Shown piece after piece: positions 25,950-35,739 of a DNA stretch of 59,951 nt; the stretch's first letter is position 1, and each line of letters opens with the position of its first letter. A program made the position numbers and the translations under genes. Source of the DNA: an uncultured Spirochaetaceae bacterium (GTDB lineage: Bacteria; Spirochaetota; Spirochaetia; Sphaerochaetales; Sphaerochaetaceae); NCBI GenBank assembly GCA_944389075.1, contig CALXLA010000003.1:1-59951 (forward strand). Direction: 5' to 3'. The notes below the pieces were generated by a model. The model was not told the origin of the DNA. It did no database searches and worked only from the letters and a program-made list of their open reading frames with translations.

Positions 25950-28900
25950 ATGACTGATGTAAGGAATATAATCAAAGATATAGTATATAGAGAGTTTGTC
26001 GGTCCAGATCCTATTAAGGAAAATCCGGATCTCATCCAAGAAAATGGAGAAGAGATACTTCAATATGATTCACCATTGCGGAAATATACTGCTGGAATAC
26101 TATTTCCTTTGGGTACAACAAAAATACGAACATCGACAACATCAAAAGAACTAGACGAAGAAAAGGCTGATGAAGAGGATAATTCATTCATTTCTAATGA
26201 AGTAGATTCAGAATTCTCAAATGACGATACTGACAATATACAAAGCCTCACAAACTCTTATATGCCATCTGCAATGGGATTGACTATCGCTATTAAACAA
26301 GAAGATGACATATTTATAACGGTATCTGCTGGACATTACGACAAAACCAAAGGAGAAATCCCTCAGTATTATAGAAAGCAAATCACGTGGAGCAATAATG
26401 GGGATAGTTTAAAGCTTCCGGACAAGAAGAATAATTCGGTTGCTTATTCCATTGCTGACAGTTATTTATCATTTCGTATTGACTACCGTTATACTGTTAA
26501 CAGAGTTGATATTTTTACATGTACTTTGATAAATACCAAAACGAGATCAGCTGCAGTTTCTAGGGATGTGGAATGCTATTTCCAATGTGGGTTTACACTG
26601 GTCTCTGCAAAAGGGTTTGAGAATCTACCCGATGCAGCACGATTAACCAAAGACGAAGACTATATATCAAATCAGCTACTGTATAGAAATGTTAAAAACT
26701 ATGCCATAGGACACGGTTGTGCTGCTGATTGGGCGGAAGACACTGAGGGGACAGTATATCAGATTGAAACTTCGATATTTCCTTCATACGAACTAAAAAC
26801 AATAACTCCTGCATCAATCGAAGGGATCTCTCTTTCGATGCAAGCTTTTGGAGATATTGAAAAAGCAAAATCAACATTTTCTGAACTTAGACAACTCTGT
26901 TACAAGTATGAAGAATGGATATGTGAGAGAGATAGGGAACTGATTTGTATCCCTGATATTTATAATGAAGAAGCAAGTAAACATATATTAAATTGCAGGA
27001 ATTGTCTTAATCGTATGCGAGAAGGTGTAATGTTGCTTGAATCTGATGCATCTGTTTTAGAGGCATTCACGCTAATGAATAGAGCAATGCTTTTACAGCA
27101 ATTGCATTATAATCTCCCGTTGCAACAATGGAAGATAATCAATGGGCTTCAAAAAGAACTTATAAATCCGATTCATTTGCCAAAATATGAAGATCCTTCA
27201 ACTTGGCATGGCGATAAAGATCGTTATGGTCATTGGCGACCATTCCAGATTGCATTCATTCTTATGAACTTAAAATCTATGAATGATCCTTCCTGCGATG
27301 AACGTAAGATTGTTGATTTGATATGGTTTCCTACTGGAGGTGGCAAAACTGAAGCCTATCTAGGACTTTCGGCCTTTACAATCTTTCTGCGCAGATTGCA
27401 TAATCCATCAGATGTTGGGACATCCATTATCATGCGATATACATTACGACTTCTATCTGCTCAGCAATATTCCAGAGCAGCTAGTCTAATATGTGCATGT
27501 GAGATAATCAGGAAGGAGCAAAGTGATAAACTTGGTAAAACTCCAATCTCTATAGGCCTGTACGTTGGCAGTGCTTCTACTCCAAATACTGAAAAAGATG
27601 CTGTGAAGGCATTAGATCAGATGTATAATCGAACAAGTGAAGAAAATCCCTTCATTGTATTGAAATGTCCATGGTGTGGGGCAGAAATGGGTATCATAAA
27701 ATATGATTCCTTTTCTGATGTTGCAGGGTATCATACAGAAGGTAGGGGTAATAATGCAAAGTTCTTTATGAGTTGTGATAACCCAGAATGTGATTTCTCA
27801 GGACAAGAAAAGCTACCATTATATGTCATTGATGAGACTATATATAATGTTGAACCTACATTAGTATTGGGAACTGTAGATAAATTTGCAATGTTGCCAT
27901 ATAGACCGAAAGCTCAAAGCCTATTCGGGCTTCATAATGGAAAAAGATATTCATCTGCACCTGACTTGATTATACAGGACGAGCTTCATCTGATTTCTGG
28001 CCCTTTAGGATCAATGGTTGGAATGTATGAGACTCTTATAGGTGAATTATCGTCAGATTATATTGACGGTAAGTATCGCAAGCCAAAAATCATTGCTTCT
28101 ACTGCAACAATAAGCAGGGCGAAGGAGCAATGCAATGCACTGTATGCATGCAATGCTGATGATGTAGTGCAATTTCCGCCGGCTGGATTTGACTATTCTG
28201 ATTCCTTCTTTGCAAAACTTGATAATTCAAAATCCGGTAGGGACTATATTGGAATATTAGCCTCAGGTGGTACTTCTAAGATTGCAATGGTCGCACGACT
28301 TTTTGCCACACTATTATATGCTGGCAAGATTCTTGAGAAGAGTAACCCCGAACTTGCGGATTTCTATTGGACCAACATAGCTTACTTTAATAGCATAAAA
28401 GAACTTGGGCATGCTGAAACTCTTATTAATGCTGAAGTGCGTGAACAATTATCTCTGATTTATCAACGTCATAAAGCGCCCAATGTTATAGATGATGAGA
28501 CTCGACGAGATGCTCTTGGTTTGTTCAGCAATGAATTAACCAGTAGAATAAGTAGCGATAAGGTCACTCAATCTTTACAGAAACTTGAAGTTTCGCTACC
28601 AGTAGAGAATCATCCGATTGATATCTGTCTTGCCACCAATATGATTTCTGTTGGGCTTGATATCTCAAGACTTGGCCTTATGACCGTTATGGGACAACCA
28701 AAAACAACTTCTGAGTATATTCAGGCTACAAGCCGTGTTGGTCGTAAAGCTTCAGGACCAGGTCTTGTATTTGTACTATATAATGGAGCTCGTCCACGCG
28801 ATCGCTCACATTATGAAAATTTCAGGAATTATCATGCAAGAGTATACTGTAATGTAGAACCCACTAGTGTTACTCCTTTTGCAGAGCCTGTTATTGAAAG

Positions 28901-29276
28901 GGCACTTCATGCTGTAGCTATCGGTTTGATTCGGTTGATGGGTACAGTAAAATCGTATGATATTCCGAATCCGCCAACAGAGGAGCAAAAGGAATATGTA
29001 AGCAATATAATCTTAAATCGAATAGAAAAGATTGCCCCAGAAGAAGTACCAATAGCTAAAAATCGATTAAGTAGAATTTTTGAAATATGGGAAAATAACC
29101 AACCTGCAGTTTATGATGACCTATCAGGAAAAGGGAATAAGATACCTCTTATGTTCCCATATGGGCAATTGAAAAATCCAGAGTGGGGAGACAGTGAAGA
29201 ATTCCCATTTAGGACATTAACATCAATGCGAGCCGTAGATGCATCTTCAGAGGTGTATATCTTAGGGAAATATTGA
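25950..29276 (+). CDS. drmA: DISARM helicase DrmA
   Basis: 1108 residues, an SF2-type helicase. Motif I WFPTGGGKTEAYLG starts at residue 459 (Lys466), motif II is QDELH (Asp677), motif III STATIS near 717, motif VI QATSRVGRKASGPG near 927. A four-Cys zinc-ribbon-like insertion (CPWCG...CDNPEC) lies between motifs I and II. The long N-terminal region before residue 450 is typical of DrmA and lacks helicase motifs. Known DrmA works with DrmB on phage DNA with a 5' single-stranded overhang. The stop is 11 bases before the drmB ATG. Confidence 0.93.
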   Translation: MTDVRNIIKDIVYREFVGPDPIKENPDLIQENGEEILQYDSPLRKYTAGILFPLGTTKIRTSTTSKELDEEKADEEDNSFISNEVDSEFSNDDTDNIQSLTNSYMPSAMGLTIAIKQEDDIFITVSAGHYDKTKGEIPQYYRKQITWSNNGDSLKLPDKKNNSVAYSIADSYLSFRIDYRYTVNRVDIFTCTLINTKTRSAAVSRDVECYFQCGFTLVSAKGFENLPDAARLTKDEDYISNQLLYRNVKNYAIGHGCAADWAEDTEGTVYQIETSIFPSYELKTITPASIEGISLSMQAFGDIEKAKSTFSELRQLCYKYEEWICERDRELICIPDIYNEEASKHILNCRNCLNRMREGVMLLESDASVLEAFTLMNRAMLLQQLHYNLPLQQWKIINGLQKELINPIHLPKYEDPSTWHGDKDRYGHWRPFQIAFILMNLKSMNDPSCDERKIVDLIWFPTGGGKTEAYLGLSAFTIFLRRLHNPSDVGTSIIMRYTLRLLSAQQYSRAASLICACEIIRKEQSDKLGKTPISIGLYVGSASTPNTEKDAVKALDQMYNRTSEENPFIVLKCPWCGAEMGIIKYDSFSDVAGYHTEGRGNNAKFFMSCDNPECDFSGQEKLPLYVIDETIYNVEPTLVLGTVDKFAMLPYRPKAQSLFGLHNGKRYSSAPDLIIQDELHLISGPLGSMVGMYETLIGELSSDYIDGKYRKPKIIASTATISRAKEQCNALYACNADDVVQFPPAGFDYSDSFFAKLDNSKSGRDYIGILASGGTSKIAMVARLFATLLYAGKILEKSNPELADFYWTNIAYFNSIKELGHAETLINAEVREQLSLIYQRHKAPNVIDDETRRDALGLFSNELTSRISSDKVTQSLQKLEVSLPVENHPIDICLATNMISVGLDISRLGLMTVMGQPKTTSEYIQATSRVGRKASGPGLVFVLYNGARPRDRSHYENFRNYHARVYCNVEPTSVTPFAEPVIERALHAVAIGLIRLMGTVKSYDIPNPPTEEQKEYVSNIILNRIEKIAPEEVPIAKNRLSRIFEIWENNQPAVYDDLSGKGNKIPLMFPYGQLKNPEWGDSEEFPFRTLTSMRAVDASSEVYILGKY

Positions 29277-29287
29277 AGGGTATTTAT

Positions 29288-31102
29288 ATGAGAAGGACAG
29301 AGAGGCAGATAAGAAGAGGCAGTTTGATTACACCCTGGGGAGTTGGTGCGATTATACCATTCCCGAACGATGATACTTTAATGATTGCTGGATTGGATAA
29401 CTGGTACTATGAATCAGAAAACCCTGATGAATATGAAATAGAGGATTATAGGTTGGCAGAGCGGCTTGGCGTGAAAGTGTTCAGAATGCCTCCTGATTAC
29501 CATGAGAGAGGTTTGAACAGGAAGGTTAGAATTCCTTCTGTTAGATTTCCAAGGTGGTATTATTGTCCTAAATGTGGGTATATGCAAAAGGTTAGTTACT
29601 ATTCGAATATAAAGCCTACCTGCCCAGAGTGTTTAGAGAAGAATCCAAAAGCAAAACCAATTAACATGATTCCTGACCGATACATTGTGGTTTGCCCAGA
29701 AGGGCATGTTGATGATTTTCCTTTTGGAGAATGGCTGCATTTTAATAGCGGACACCAATATGATCCGAGTACCTGCAAGTTAAAACGACTTTCACGCAAA
29801 GGAACTACTTCATATTCAATAGTTCAATATGAATGTACTACTTGTGGTGTACATAAATCTTTTGGAGATGCTTTATTGCCAGAAGCTCTTTCCAGAATTA
29901 ATTTTCAATGTTCGGGTTCTATGCCTTGGCTTGGTATAGATCACTCTGATTGTGACAGCCATGCATCAGAGTTAAAAGTATCTCTGGTGAATTCTTCCAA
30001 TGTGTGGTTCGGTGAGACTAAGAGTTCAATATATATCCCATATGATGATATGAAAGCTAAGATACGGCATGATATAGAAACAAATCTTACAACGATAAGA
30101 TTATTAATTTCTGGAGCCTCTATTAGCCATATAGCAGAAGCCTTATCGAAATCCAAGAATTTATCAACTGATATGTATTGCAAGATGTTGGAACAACGAC
30201 TGAATAATGAAGGATGGGAAAATGCTAACGAGACTGCCAATGAAGATGATTATCGTAAGGATGAATATGATGTACTCCGAACTACTATAGAAATAAAGGA
30301 TTTTCCTTTCAGAACGAAGAATTTATCAATCGATAATTATGATTCTAAGCTCAGTAAGTATTTTAAGAGCATAACATTGGTTCCAAAACTAAAGGAAACA
30401 AGGGCTTTGATTGGTTTTTCTAGACTTGTCCCTGTTGGCGAAAAATCAGATTTAAAAACTCTTCGCAAAAATATGTCAAGGAATCCTGTTGATTGGTTGC
30501 CTGCGATTGAAGTCTATGGCGAAGGGATTTTCTTTGAATTTAATTATGAAACAATAAAATGTTGGCTTGAGAACGAAGAAGTAAGCAAACGAATTAATTT
30601 GATTGACAATGCTCTTTTGAAATCAAAGCTGTATCATCATTATTCAGATGCTAGCTTGAAGCCAGAGTTTGTTATGATTCATACATTTGCACATTTAATG
30701 ATTAATCAGTTAAGCTTTGAATGTGGATATGGCAGCTCATCATTGAGAGAAAGAATTTACTGTGAGAAATATGCTGACCGAAACGAGATGCACGGAGTAT
30801 TGATTTATACAGCCTCTGGTGATTCTGAAGGTTCTCTTGGAGGTCTTGTTAATCAAGGAAAACCAAACGCATTAGAAAATACAATTTTTGCTGCAATTGA
30901 GAATGCAAGATGGTGTTCATCGGATCCTGTTTGTATTGAATCACGGGGGCAGGGACCCGATTCCTGCAATCTTGCAGCTTGCTATAATTGCACATTGTTG
31001 CCAGAAACAAGTTGTGAATATGGAAATAGATTGCTTGACAGAGGAATTGTAATCGGGACTTTGGACAATTCCTCTATTGGATATTTTGCTGACTTAAAAT
31101 AG
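29288..31102 (+). CDS. drmB: DISARM protein DrmB (DUF1998)
   Basis: 604 residues from ATG 29288, which has GAAGGG seven bases ahead; a TTG at 29273 inside the drmA end is less likely. The N-terminus RRTERQIRRGSLITPWGVGAIIPF is DrmB-like. Zinc-binding Cys groups occur at YYCPKCG...TCPEC (near residue 85) and YECTTCG. The C-terminal DUF1998 domain has HTFAHLMINQLSFECGYGSSSLRERIY and a Cys-rich end DSCNLAACYNCTLL. DrmB partners DrmA in the core DISARM complex. No drmC (PLD protein) follows; the next gene is on the other strand and chromosomal. Confidence 0.93.
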   Translation: MRRTERQIRRGSLITPWGVGAIIPFPNDDTLMIAGLDNWYYESENPDEYEIEDYRLAERLGVKVFRMPPDYHERGLNRKVRIPSVRFPRWYYCPKCGYMQKVSYYSNIKPTCPECLEKNPKAKPINMIPDRYIVVCPEGHVDDFPFGEWLHFNSGHQYDPSTCKLKRLSRKGTTSYSIVQYECTTCGVHKSFGDALLPEALSRINFQCSGSMPWLGIDHSDCDSHASELKVSLVNSSNVWFGETKSSIYIPYDDMKAKIRHDIETNLTTIRLLISGASISHIAEALSKSKNLSTDMYCKMLEQRLNNEGWENANETANEDDYRKDEYDVLRTTIEIKDFPFRTKNLSIDNYDSKLSKYFKSITLVPKLKETRALIGFSRLVPVGEKSDLKTLRKNMSRNPVDWLPAIEVYGEGIFFEFNYETIKCWLENEEVSKRINLIDNALLKSKLYHHYSDASLKPEFVMIHTFAHLMINQLSFECGYGSSSLRERIYCEKYADRNEMHGVLIYTASGDSEGSLGGLVNQGKPNALENTIFAAIENARWCSSDPVCIESRGQGPDSCNLAACYNCTLLPETSCEYGNRLLDRGIVIGTLDNSSIGYFADLK

Positions 31103-31120
31103 CATGAGAACATCAATTTT

Positions 31121-31142
31121 GTCCGCTGCTTCGGTGGCGGAC
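31121..31142. terminator. Hairpin at the right edge of the defence island
   Basis: GTCCGCTGC-TTCG-GTGGCGGAC: a nine-pair stem (two G-U) closed by a hyperstable C(TTCG)G loop on the plus strand, 19 bases after the drmB stop. No T run follows on either strand, so transcription stop is inferred from position. Confidence 0.45.
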
Positions 31143-31148
31143 ATTCAT

Positions 31149-33110
31149 CTATATCTCTGTAGTGATTGTAAGCTCATCAGCTCTTTTCACTGCATATCTC
31201 CTTCCGTTCTGCTCATAGATTCCTTCCTCTGTCCATGCTCTTGAGATAAAGAGTGGAGGCTGGAAGTTCTCTGCAATTGTAGGAGTGAATGGCCATGGCT
31301 TTTCATAGCTGTCTCGCTCGATCCAGAGATAGCCTCCGATAAGATCAGTTATTTGTTCTTTTATGAGAGCAGCTGCCTCTCTGTTTGATAAATACAGGTA
31401 GACATCTGCAAAATAGCTGAACTCCGGATGCTCTTTTGCGAATCTGATATCCGCGATGTTGTTCATTCCGATTACATCGCCTGGTTTTGCTCTGTCGAGG
31501 ATTGTGCTGTAGAGCTTTTTCTCATCGAATCTCACAGGAGGCAGCGTGAACCATGTCCTGCCATCGATTGCAATGCCATCTATGTTCCAGGGAACATCCT
31601 TTCCTGATAATAGATTCCTGTCTGGGAGAGTCATTGTTTCATTGTCTTCGATGTCAGTTGTGTATTCGATTTCCTTATCAGGCATAGCATCATACTCAGC
31701 GAGGAAATCCCTTCTTATTTCCTTGAGCCGCTTAGGGCTTATATAGAATGAGCTGTATCGGGAATTGTTTTCTATTTCCGTAATTGCCAGCTGATGCATG
31801 CTGTCGCCGGACTGGGAGAATATCTTCCGGATTGATGCAGTCCCATCGTTTTCAGAGATCTGAGCATCTATTTCATATGTCTTTGAAAGCTTATCTGTCT
31901 TTATTGTGAGAGCGGATTCCGTAATTGAGACCACAGCATCTGCTTTCTTCTTTGCCTGACGGATATCCGTAGAAGGGGATGGTGGGGTGCTTCTGCTGTC
32001 GCTGATTTTGTAGAGAATCATATCATCAGAGCTGACTGTATCCTCAATGCGGAGCGTGTATGTATTGCCGTTCTTCCTCAGGATTTCAGGCCTGAATCGA
32101 TATGCATTCCCCTCTGATATCATCATGAGGCCGTCATGCGGGAATATCCCGGTCCTGCACTGCACTTCGATAGCATCACGATACACAGCTGTTATCTTAC
32201 CCGCAGGGTATCCTCTGTGACCTGTATATCGTCCGGTCTGCATGTTACGTCTGTCTGTATTGAGAAGCCAGCCAGTGCCTGATTTGCGCCTGAATGATGC
32301 AGCAGCCGGTTCCTCCAGCTGCCTGAAGTCCTTGCCATCGATTGCTGCCCTGTAGTACTCAGCAACTGCCTTTGAATAATCAGGACCTTTGAGACGGCCT
32401 TCGACCTTGAGGCTGTCTATCCCGATATCCATCAGCATCTTCACAAGTTCAGCACCATCAAGATCTTCCAGAGAGAACGGATAGCATTTCCTGCCATTGC
32501 TGTCTTTGAACCATGAACGGCAGATCTGCGCGCATGCTCCTTCATTTGCAGAGCGTCCTGTGATTATATGAGAGGCCATGCACAGCCCTGAGAATCCATA
32601 GCAAAGCGCGCCATGGATGAATACTTTCAGCTCTATATCAGGACAGGCTTTGCGTATGTCGCTTATCTCATCGAGGGAAAGTTCCCTGGAAAGCACAACG
32701 CGCTCGAAGCCAAGATCCTGAAGCATCTTCACTCCATCTACTGTGTGGACGTCAAGCTGCGTTGAACCATGAATCGGAAGAGAAGGGAAGAGCTCCCTCA
32801 TCAGATTGACGACGCCAAGATCCTGGACTATCACGCCATCCGTCCCATAATGTGAAATCATATCAAGGAGCTTTGTAAGCTTCCCGAGGGATGCGTCATC
32901 GACAAGCGTGTTTACGGCTATGTATGTTTTCTTTCCATTCTCCAGGGAATACTGGCGGATCTTCGCGAGATCTTCCTCTGAAAAGTTCCCGGCGCCCTTA
33001 CGCGCGGAGAATTCCTTCATTCCGAAATACACTGCATCCGCGCCTGAGCGCAGTGCGATAAGCGCCTCTTCCAGAGTGCCGGCAGGCATGGCAAGCTCGA
33101 TCTTCTTCAT
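31149..33110 (-). CDS. U32 family peptidase, RlhA-like
   Basis: 653 residues from ATG 33110 (MKKIELAMPAGTLEEALIALRSGADAVYFG), the form that matches U32 starts; a longer frame to 33155 would begin with a GTG. No strong RBS is seen at either. The conserved core KVFIHGALCYGFSGLCMASHIITGRSANEGACAQICR holds the family's Cys cluster. Length matches E. coli RlhA, which makes 5-hydroxycytidine in 23S rRNA, so rRNA modification is more likely than proteolysis. It is divergent from pckG. Confidence 0.85.
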   Translation of the reverse strand: MKKIELAMPAGTLEEALIALRSGADAVYFGMKEFSARKGAGNFSEEDLAKIRQYSLENGKKTYIAVNTLVDDASLGKLTKLLDMISHYGTDGVIVQDLGVVNLMRELFPSLPIHGSTQLDVHTVDGVKMLQDLGFERVVLSRELSLDEISDIRKACPDIELKVFIHGALCYGFSGLCMASHIITGRSANEGACAQICRSWFKDSNGRKCYPFSLEDLDGAELVKMLMDIGIDSLKVEGRLKGPDYSKAVAEYYRAAIDGKDFRQLEEPAAASFRRKSGTGWLLNTDRRNMQTGRYTGHRGYPAGKITAVYRDAIEVQCRTGIFPHDGLMMISEGNAYRFRPEILRKNGNTYTLRIEDTVSSDDMILYKISDSRSTPPSPSTDIRQAKKKADAVVSITESALTIKTDKLSKTYEIDAQISENDGTASIRKIFSQSGDSMHQLAITEIENNSRYSSFYISPKRLKEIRRDFLAEYDAMPDKEIEYTTDIEDNETMTLPDRNLLSGKDVPWNIDGIAIDGRTWFTLPPVRFDEKKLYSTILDRAKPGDVIGMNNIADIRFAKEHPEFSYFADVYLYLSNREAAALIKEQITDLIGGYLWIERDSYEKPWPFTPTIAENFQPPLFISRAWTEEGIYEQNGRRYAVKRADELTITTEI

Positions 33111-33175
33111 CGCAGATAATAATAGCGTGAAAGGGCAGGGCATTGCAAAAAGCACGGTTTGTATTTATCCTTTTC

Positions 33176-33198
33176 AGATAGGAATATCTAGCTAGATA
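33176..33198. promoter_or_regulatory. Palindromic site upstream of pckG
   Basis: A perfect 14-base palindrome TATCTAGCTAGATA (33185-33198) preceded by a further AGATA half (33176-33180), just ahead of the AGGAG site of pckG. Could be an operator for a regulator of gluconeogenic/fermentative flux. Confidence 0.4.
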
Positions 33199-33216
33199 CT
33201 TCATAAGGAGAAACCA

Positions 33217-35049
33217 ATGACACTTAATGATCTTAAACATCCTAAGCTTGTACAGTGGATCAATGATTTCGCCGCTCTTACAACTCCGGATAACATCGTT
33301 ATCGCAGATGGATCCCAGGAGCAGTATGACGAGCTCATCGATCTTCAGGTGAAGGAAGGCCTCTGTGTCCGCCTTAACCCAGAGAAGAAGCCAAACTGCG
33401 TGCTCTTTGATTCCGATCCATCGGACGTTGCACGTGTAGAGAAGAGGACATTCATCGCTGCAGAGAAGCAGGAAGATGCAGGTCCTACAAACAACTGGAT
33501 TGAGCCACATGAGCTTAAGAAGACAATGACAGACCTCTACAGGGGCTGCATGAAGGGCAGGACACTTTATGTCATTCCTTTCTCAATGGGTCCTCTTGGC
33601 TCTCCAATGGCAAAGATTGGTGTCGAGCTCACAGATAGCGCATACGTTGTCTGCAACATGCAGATCATGACACGCGTAGGCGTGAAGGTTCTCGATATCC
33701 TCGGAACAGATGGATATTTCGTGCCATGTTACCATTCTGTCGGTAAGCCTCTCCAGGAAGGCGAGAGCGACAACGGCAAGTGGCCATGCGCTCCAATGGA
33801 GCACAAGTATATCTCCCAGTTCCCAGAGACAAGGGAAATCTGGTCATATGGTTCAGGATACGGCGGAAACGCTCTTCTCGGAAAGAAGTGCTTCGCTCTC
33901 CGCATAGCATCTGTCCTTGCACGCGACGAAGGCTGGCTTGCTGAGCACATGCTCATCCTTAAGGTCACTAACCCAGAAGGCAAGAGCAAGTATGTCACAG
34001 GCGCATTCCCATCAGCTTGCGGAAAGACAAACCTCGCAATGCTCATTCCTACAATCCCAGGCTGGACAGTCCAGACAATCGGTGACGATATCGCATGGAT
34101 GAAGCCAGGAAAGGACGGAAGGCTCTATGCAATCAACCCAGAGGCAGGCTTCTTCGGCGTTGCTCCTGGAACATCAGCAAAGTCTAATTACAATGCTCTC
34201 ATGGCTGCATCTGCGAATACAATCTTCACAAACGTTGCTCTCACAGAGGACAAGGACGTATGGTGGGAAGGTATTGGTTACGATGCTCCTGGCAAGCTTA
34301 TTGACTGGAACGGAAATGAGTGGATTCAGGACAAGGGCAACAAGGAGCAGAAGCCAGCTGCACATCCGAATTCGAGATTCACAGCTCCTGCCAGACAGTG
34401 CCCATGCATCGCACCAGAGTGGGAGGATCCGGCAGGCGTACCAATCTCTGCAATCCTCTTCGGCGGCAGAAGACCTTCGACAATTCCTCTCGTGCACATG
34501 TCACGCAACTGGAATCATGGTGTATTCCTTGGCTCGATCGTAGGTTCTGAGGTTACAGCTGCTACTCTCGATGTAAAGGCTGGAACAATCAGAAGAGACC
34601 CATTCGCAATGCTCCCGTTCTGCGGATACAACATGGGTGACTACTTCCAGCACTGGATTGATGTAGGCAAGGCAGCTCCTTCACAGGATGTCCTTCCGAA
34701 GATCTTCTACGTCAACTGGTTCCGCAAGGATGCAGAAGGCCACTTCATCTGGCCTGGTTACGGTGACAACAGCCGCGTCCTCAAGTGGATCTTCGAGTGC
34801 TGCGATGGAACTGCAAAGACAGTCGACACTCCAATCGGAATCATGCCGACAGTTGATGCAATCGATCGCCCAGAGGGTGTTACAGAAGATGACATGAAGG
34901 AACTTCTGAAGATCGATACAGAAGGCTGGCTCAGAGAAGTTGGGGATATCAGGACTAACCACTATCCGAAGTTCGGAAGCCATCTTCCAAAGGAACTTTC
35001 AGAGATGCTCGATACTCTCGAAGCTTCCCTCAAGGCATACAAAGGCTGA
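33217..35049 (+). CDS. pckG: Phosphoenolpyruvate carboxykinase (GTP)
   Basis: 610 residues, usual length for GTP-type PEPCK. It interconverts oxaloacetate + GTP and PEP + CO2 + GDP; in fermenters it often runs toward oxaloacetate. Seen: [12 protein letters not shown] (P-loop with the active-site Cys), GDDIAWM (metal site), the sugar-nucleotide loop NWFRKD, and the C-terminal lid region. AGGAG precedes the ATG. Codon bias resembles groEL, suggesting high expression. It may feed the oxaloacetate decarboxylase pump encoded at 44-47.7 kb. Confidence 0.97.
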   Translation: MTLNDLKHPKLVQWINDFAALTTPDNIVIADGSQEQYDELIDLQVKEGLCVRLNPEKKPNCVLFDSDPSDVARVEKRTFIAAEKQEDAGPTNNWIEPHELKKTMTDLYRGCMKGRTLYVIPFSMGPLGSPMAKIGVELTDSAYVVCNMQIMTRVGVKVLDILGTDGYFVPCYHSVGKPLQEGESDNGKWPCAPMEHKYISQFPETREIWSYGSGYGGNALLGKKCFALRIASVLARDEGWLAEHMLILKVTNPEGKSKYVTGAFPSACGKTNLAMLIPTIPGWTVQTIGDDIAWMKPGKDGRLYAINPEAGFFGVAPGTSAKSNYNALMAASANTIFTNVALTEDKDVWWEGIGYDAPGKLIDWNGNEWIQDKGNKEQKPAAHPNSRFTAPARQCPCIAPEWEDPAGVPISAILFGGRRPSTIPLVHMSRNWNHGVFLGSIVGSEVTAATLDVKAGTIRRDPFAMLPFCGYNMGDYFQHWIDVGKAAPSQDVLPKIFYVNWFRKDAEGHFIWPGYGDNSRVLKWIFECCDGTAKTVDTPIGIMPTVDAIDRPEGVTEDDMKELLKIDTEGWLREVGDIRTNHYPKFGSHLPKELSEMLDTLEASLKAYKG

Positions 35050-35066
35050 TTGACTTCATAAGCCAG

Positions 35067-35105
35067 GACCCACCCGGATTCCATCTGAGGTGGGTCTTTT
35101 TTTTT
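35067..35105 (+). terminator. Terminator of pckG
   Basis: GACCCACC (35067-35074) pairs perfectly with GGTGGGTC (35089-35096), followed by nine T residues. Confidence 0.92.
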
Positions 35106-35160
35106 ACCTGTTGAGGAAATTGTTTTATTCGTGCAGTTTGTGTGTCATAATAAATACAAT

Positions 35161-35739
35161 ATGAATAGAAAGCACTTTATATCTGCTATATTGGCATTAA
35201 CAGTTTCTGCGGTGCTGATGTATATATCATTGGGACTCAGCCAGATAAGACCTGATACGATACTTGCTCCTGTGCTGGCTGGCATTTCGATGGTTGTCAT
35301 GATTGGAGTGGCTTTCGCTTCCGCTTCAGGCCCACGTTCAATTGCGCTGGCTGTCATCATAGCTGTAGTCGCTGTTGCGCTTGCGGCAGGTGTTGCTACT
35401 GCATCAATCGCATCATCTTCTATCCCCGCAGAAGAAACTGTTCCTTCTGTTGAGGAAACAGTACCGGAAGAAGAGACATCGGTTGTTCCTGAAGAACCAG
35501 TAGTGGAAGAGCCCGTGGTCGTTCCATCGGAACCTGTTATCGAAGAACCAGTTGTGGTGGAAGATGAGGTCAGGATTCCAGCGCCTCCTGTCATTTCCGT
35601 TGATTCGGCGTCGCTTGCAGAGGATCCGGTTGTCCCTGAGCCGCCTTCTGTCTCATTTGAGACTGAGATAATAGAGACTCCAGCAGTTCCTGATGCTCCT
35701 GCGGTATTTATCACGATCTATCCTGATAAGGCTGTCTGA
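35161..35739 (+). CDS. Small membrane protein with acidic Pro/Val/Glu repeat tail
   Basis: 192 residues from ATG 35161; a GTG at 35131 is also in frame and neither has a convincing RBS. Two or three hydrophobic segments (ISAILALTVSAVLMYISLGL; ILAPVLAGISMVVMIGVAF; IALAVIIAVVAVALAAGVATASIA) are followed by about 95 residues of EEPVVVPSEPVIEEPV-type repeats, negatively charged and proline-rich, probably extended and outside the membrane. No family recognised. The last base overlaps the RNase D start (TGATG), so the two are coupled. Confidence 0.7.
   Translation: MNRKHFISAILALTVSAVLMYISLGLSQIRPDTILAPVLAGISMVVMIGVAFASASGPRSIALAVIIAVVAVALAAGVATASIASSSIPAEETVPSVEETVPEEETSVVPEEPVVEEPVVVPSEPVIEEPVVVEDEVRIPAPPVISVDSASLAEDPVVPEPPSVSFETEIIETPAVPDAPAVFITIYPDKAV

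Noticed and set aside
19852-31114. ATGTTCTC/GAGAACAT eight-base inverted match near both edges of the defence island
   Set aside because: Too short and not followed by any integrase or target-site duplication; likely chance.
35145-35714. 189-residue open frame on the minus strand inside the repeat protein
   Set aside because: It is a Ser/Thr/Gly-rich mirror of the acidic repeats on the other strand, with no RBS.
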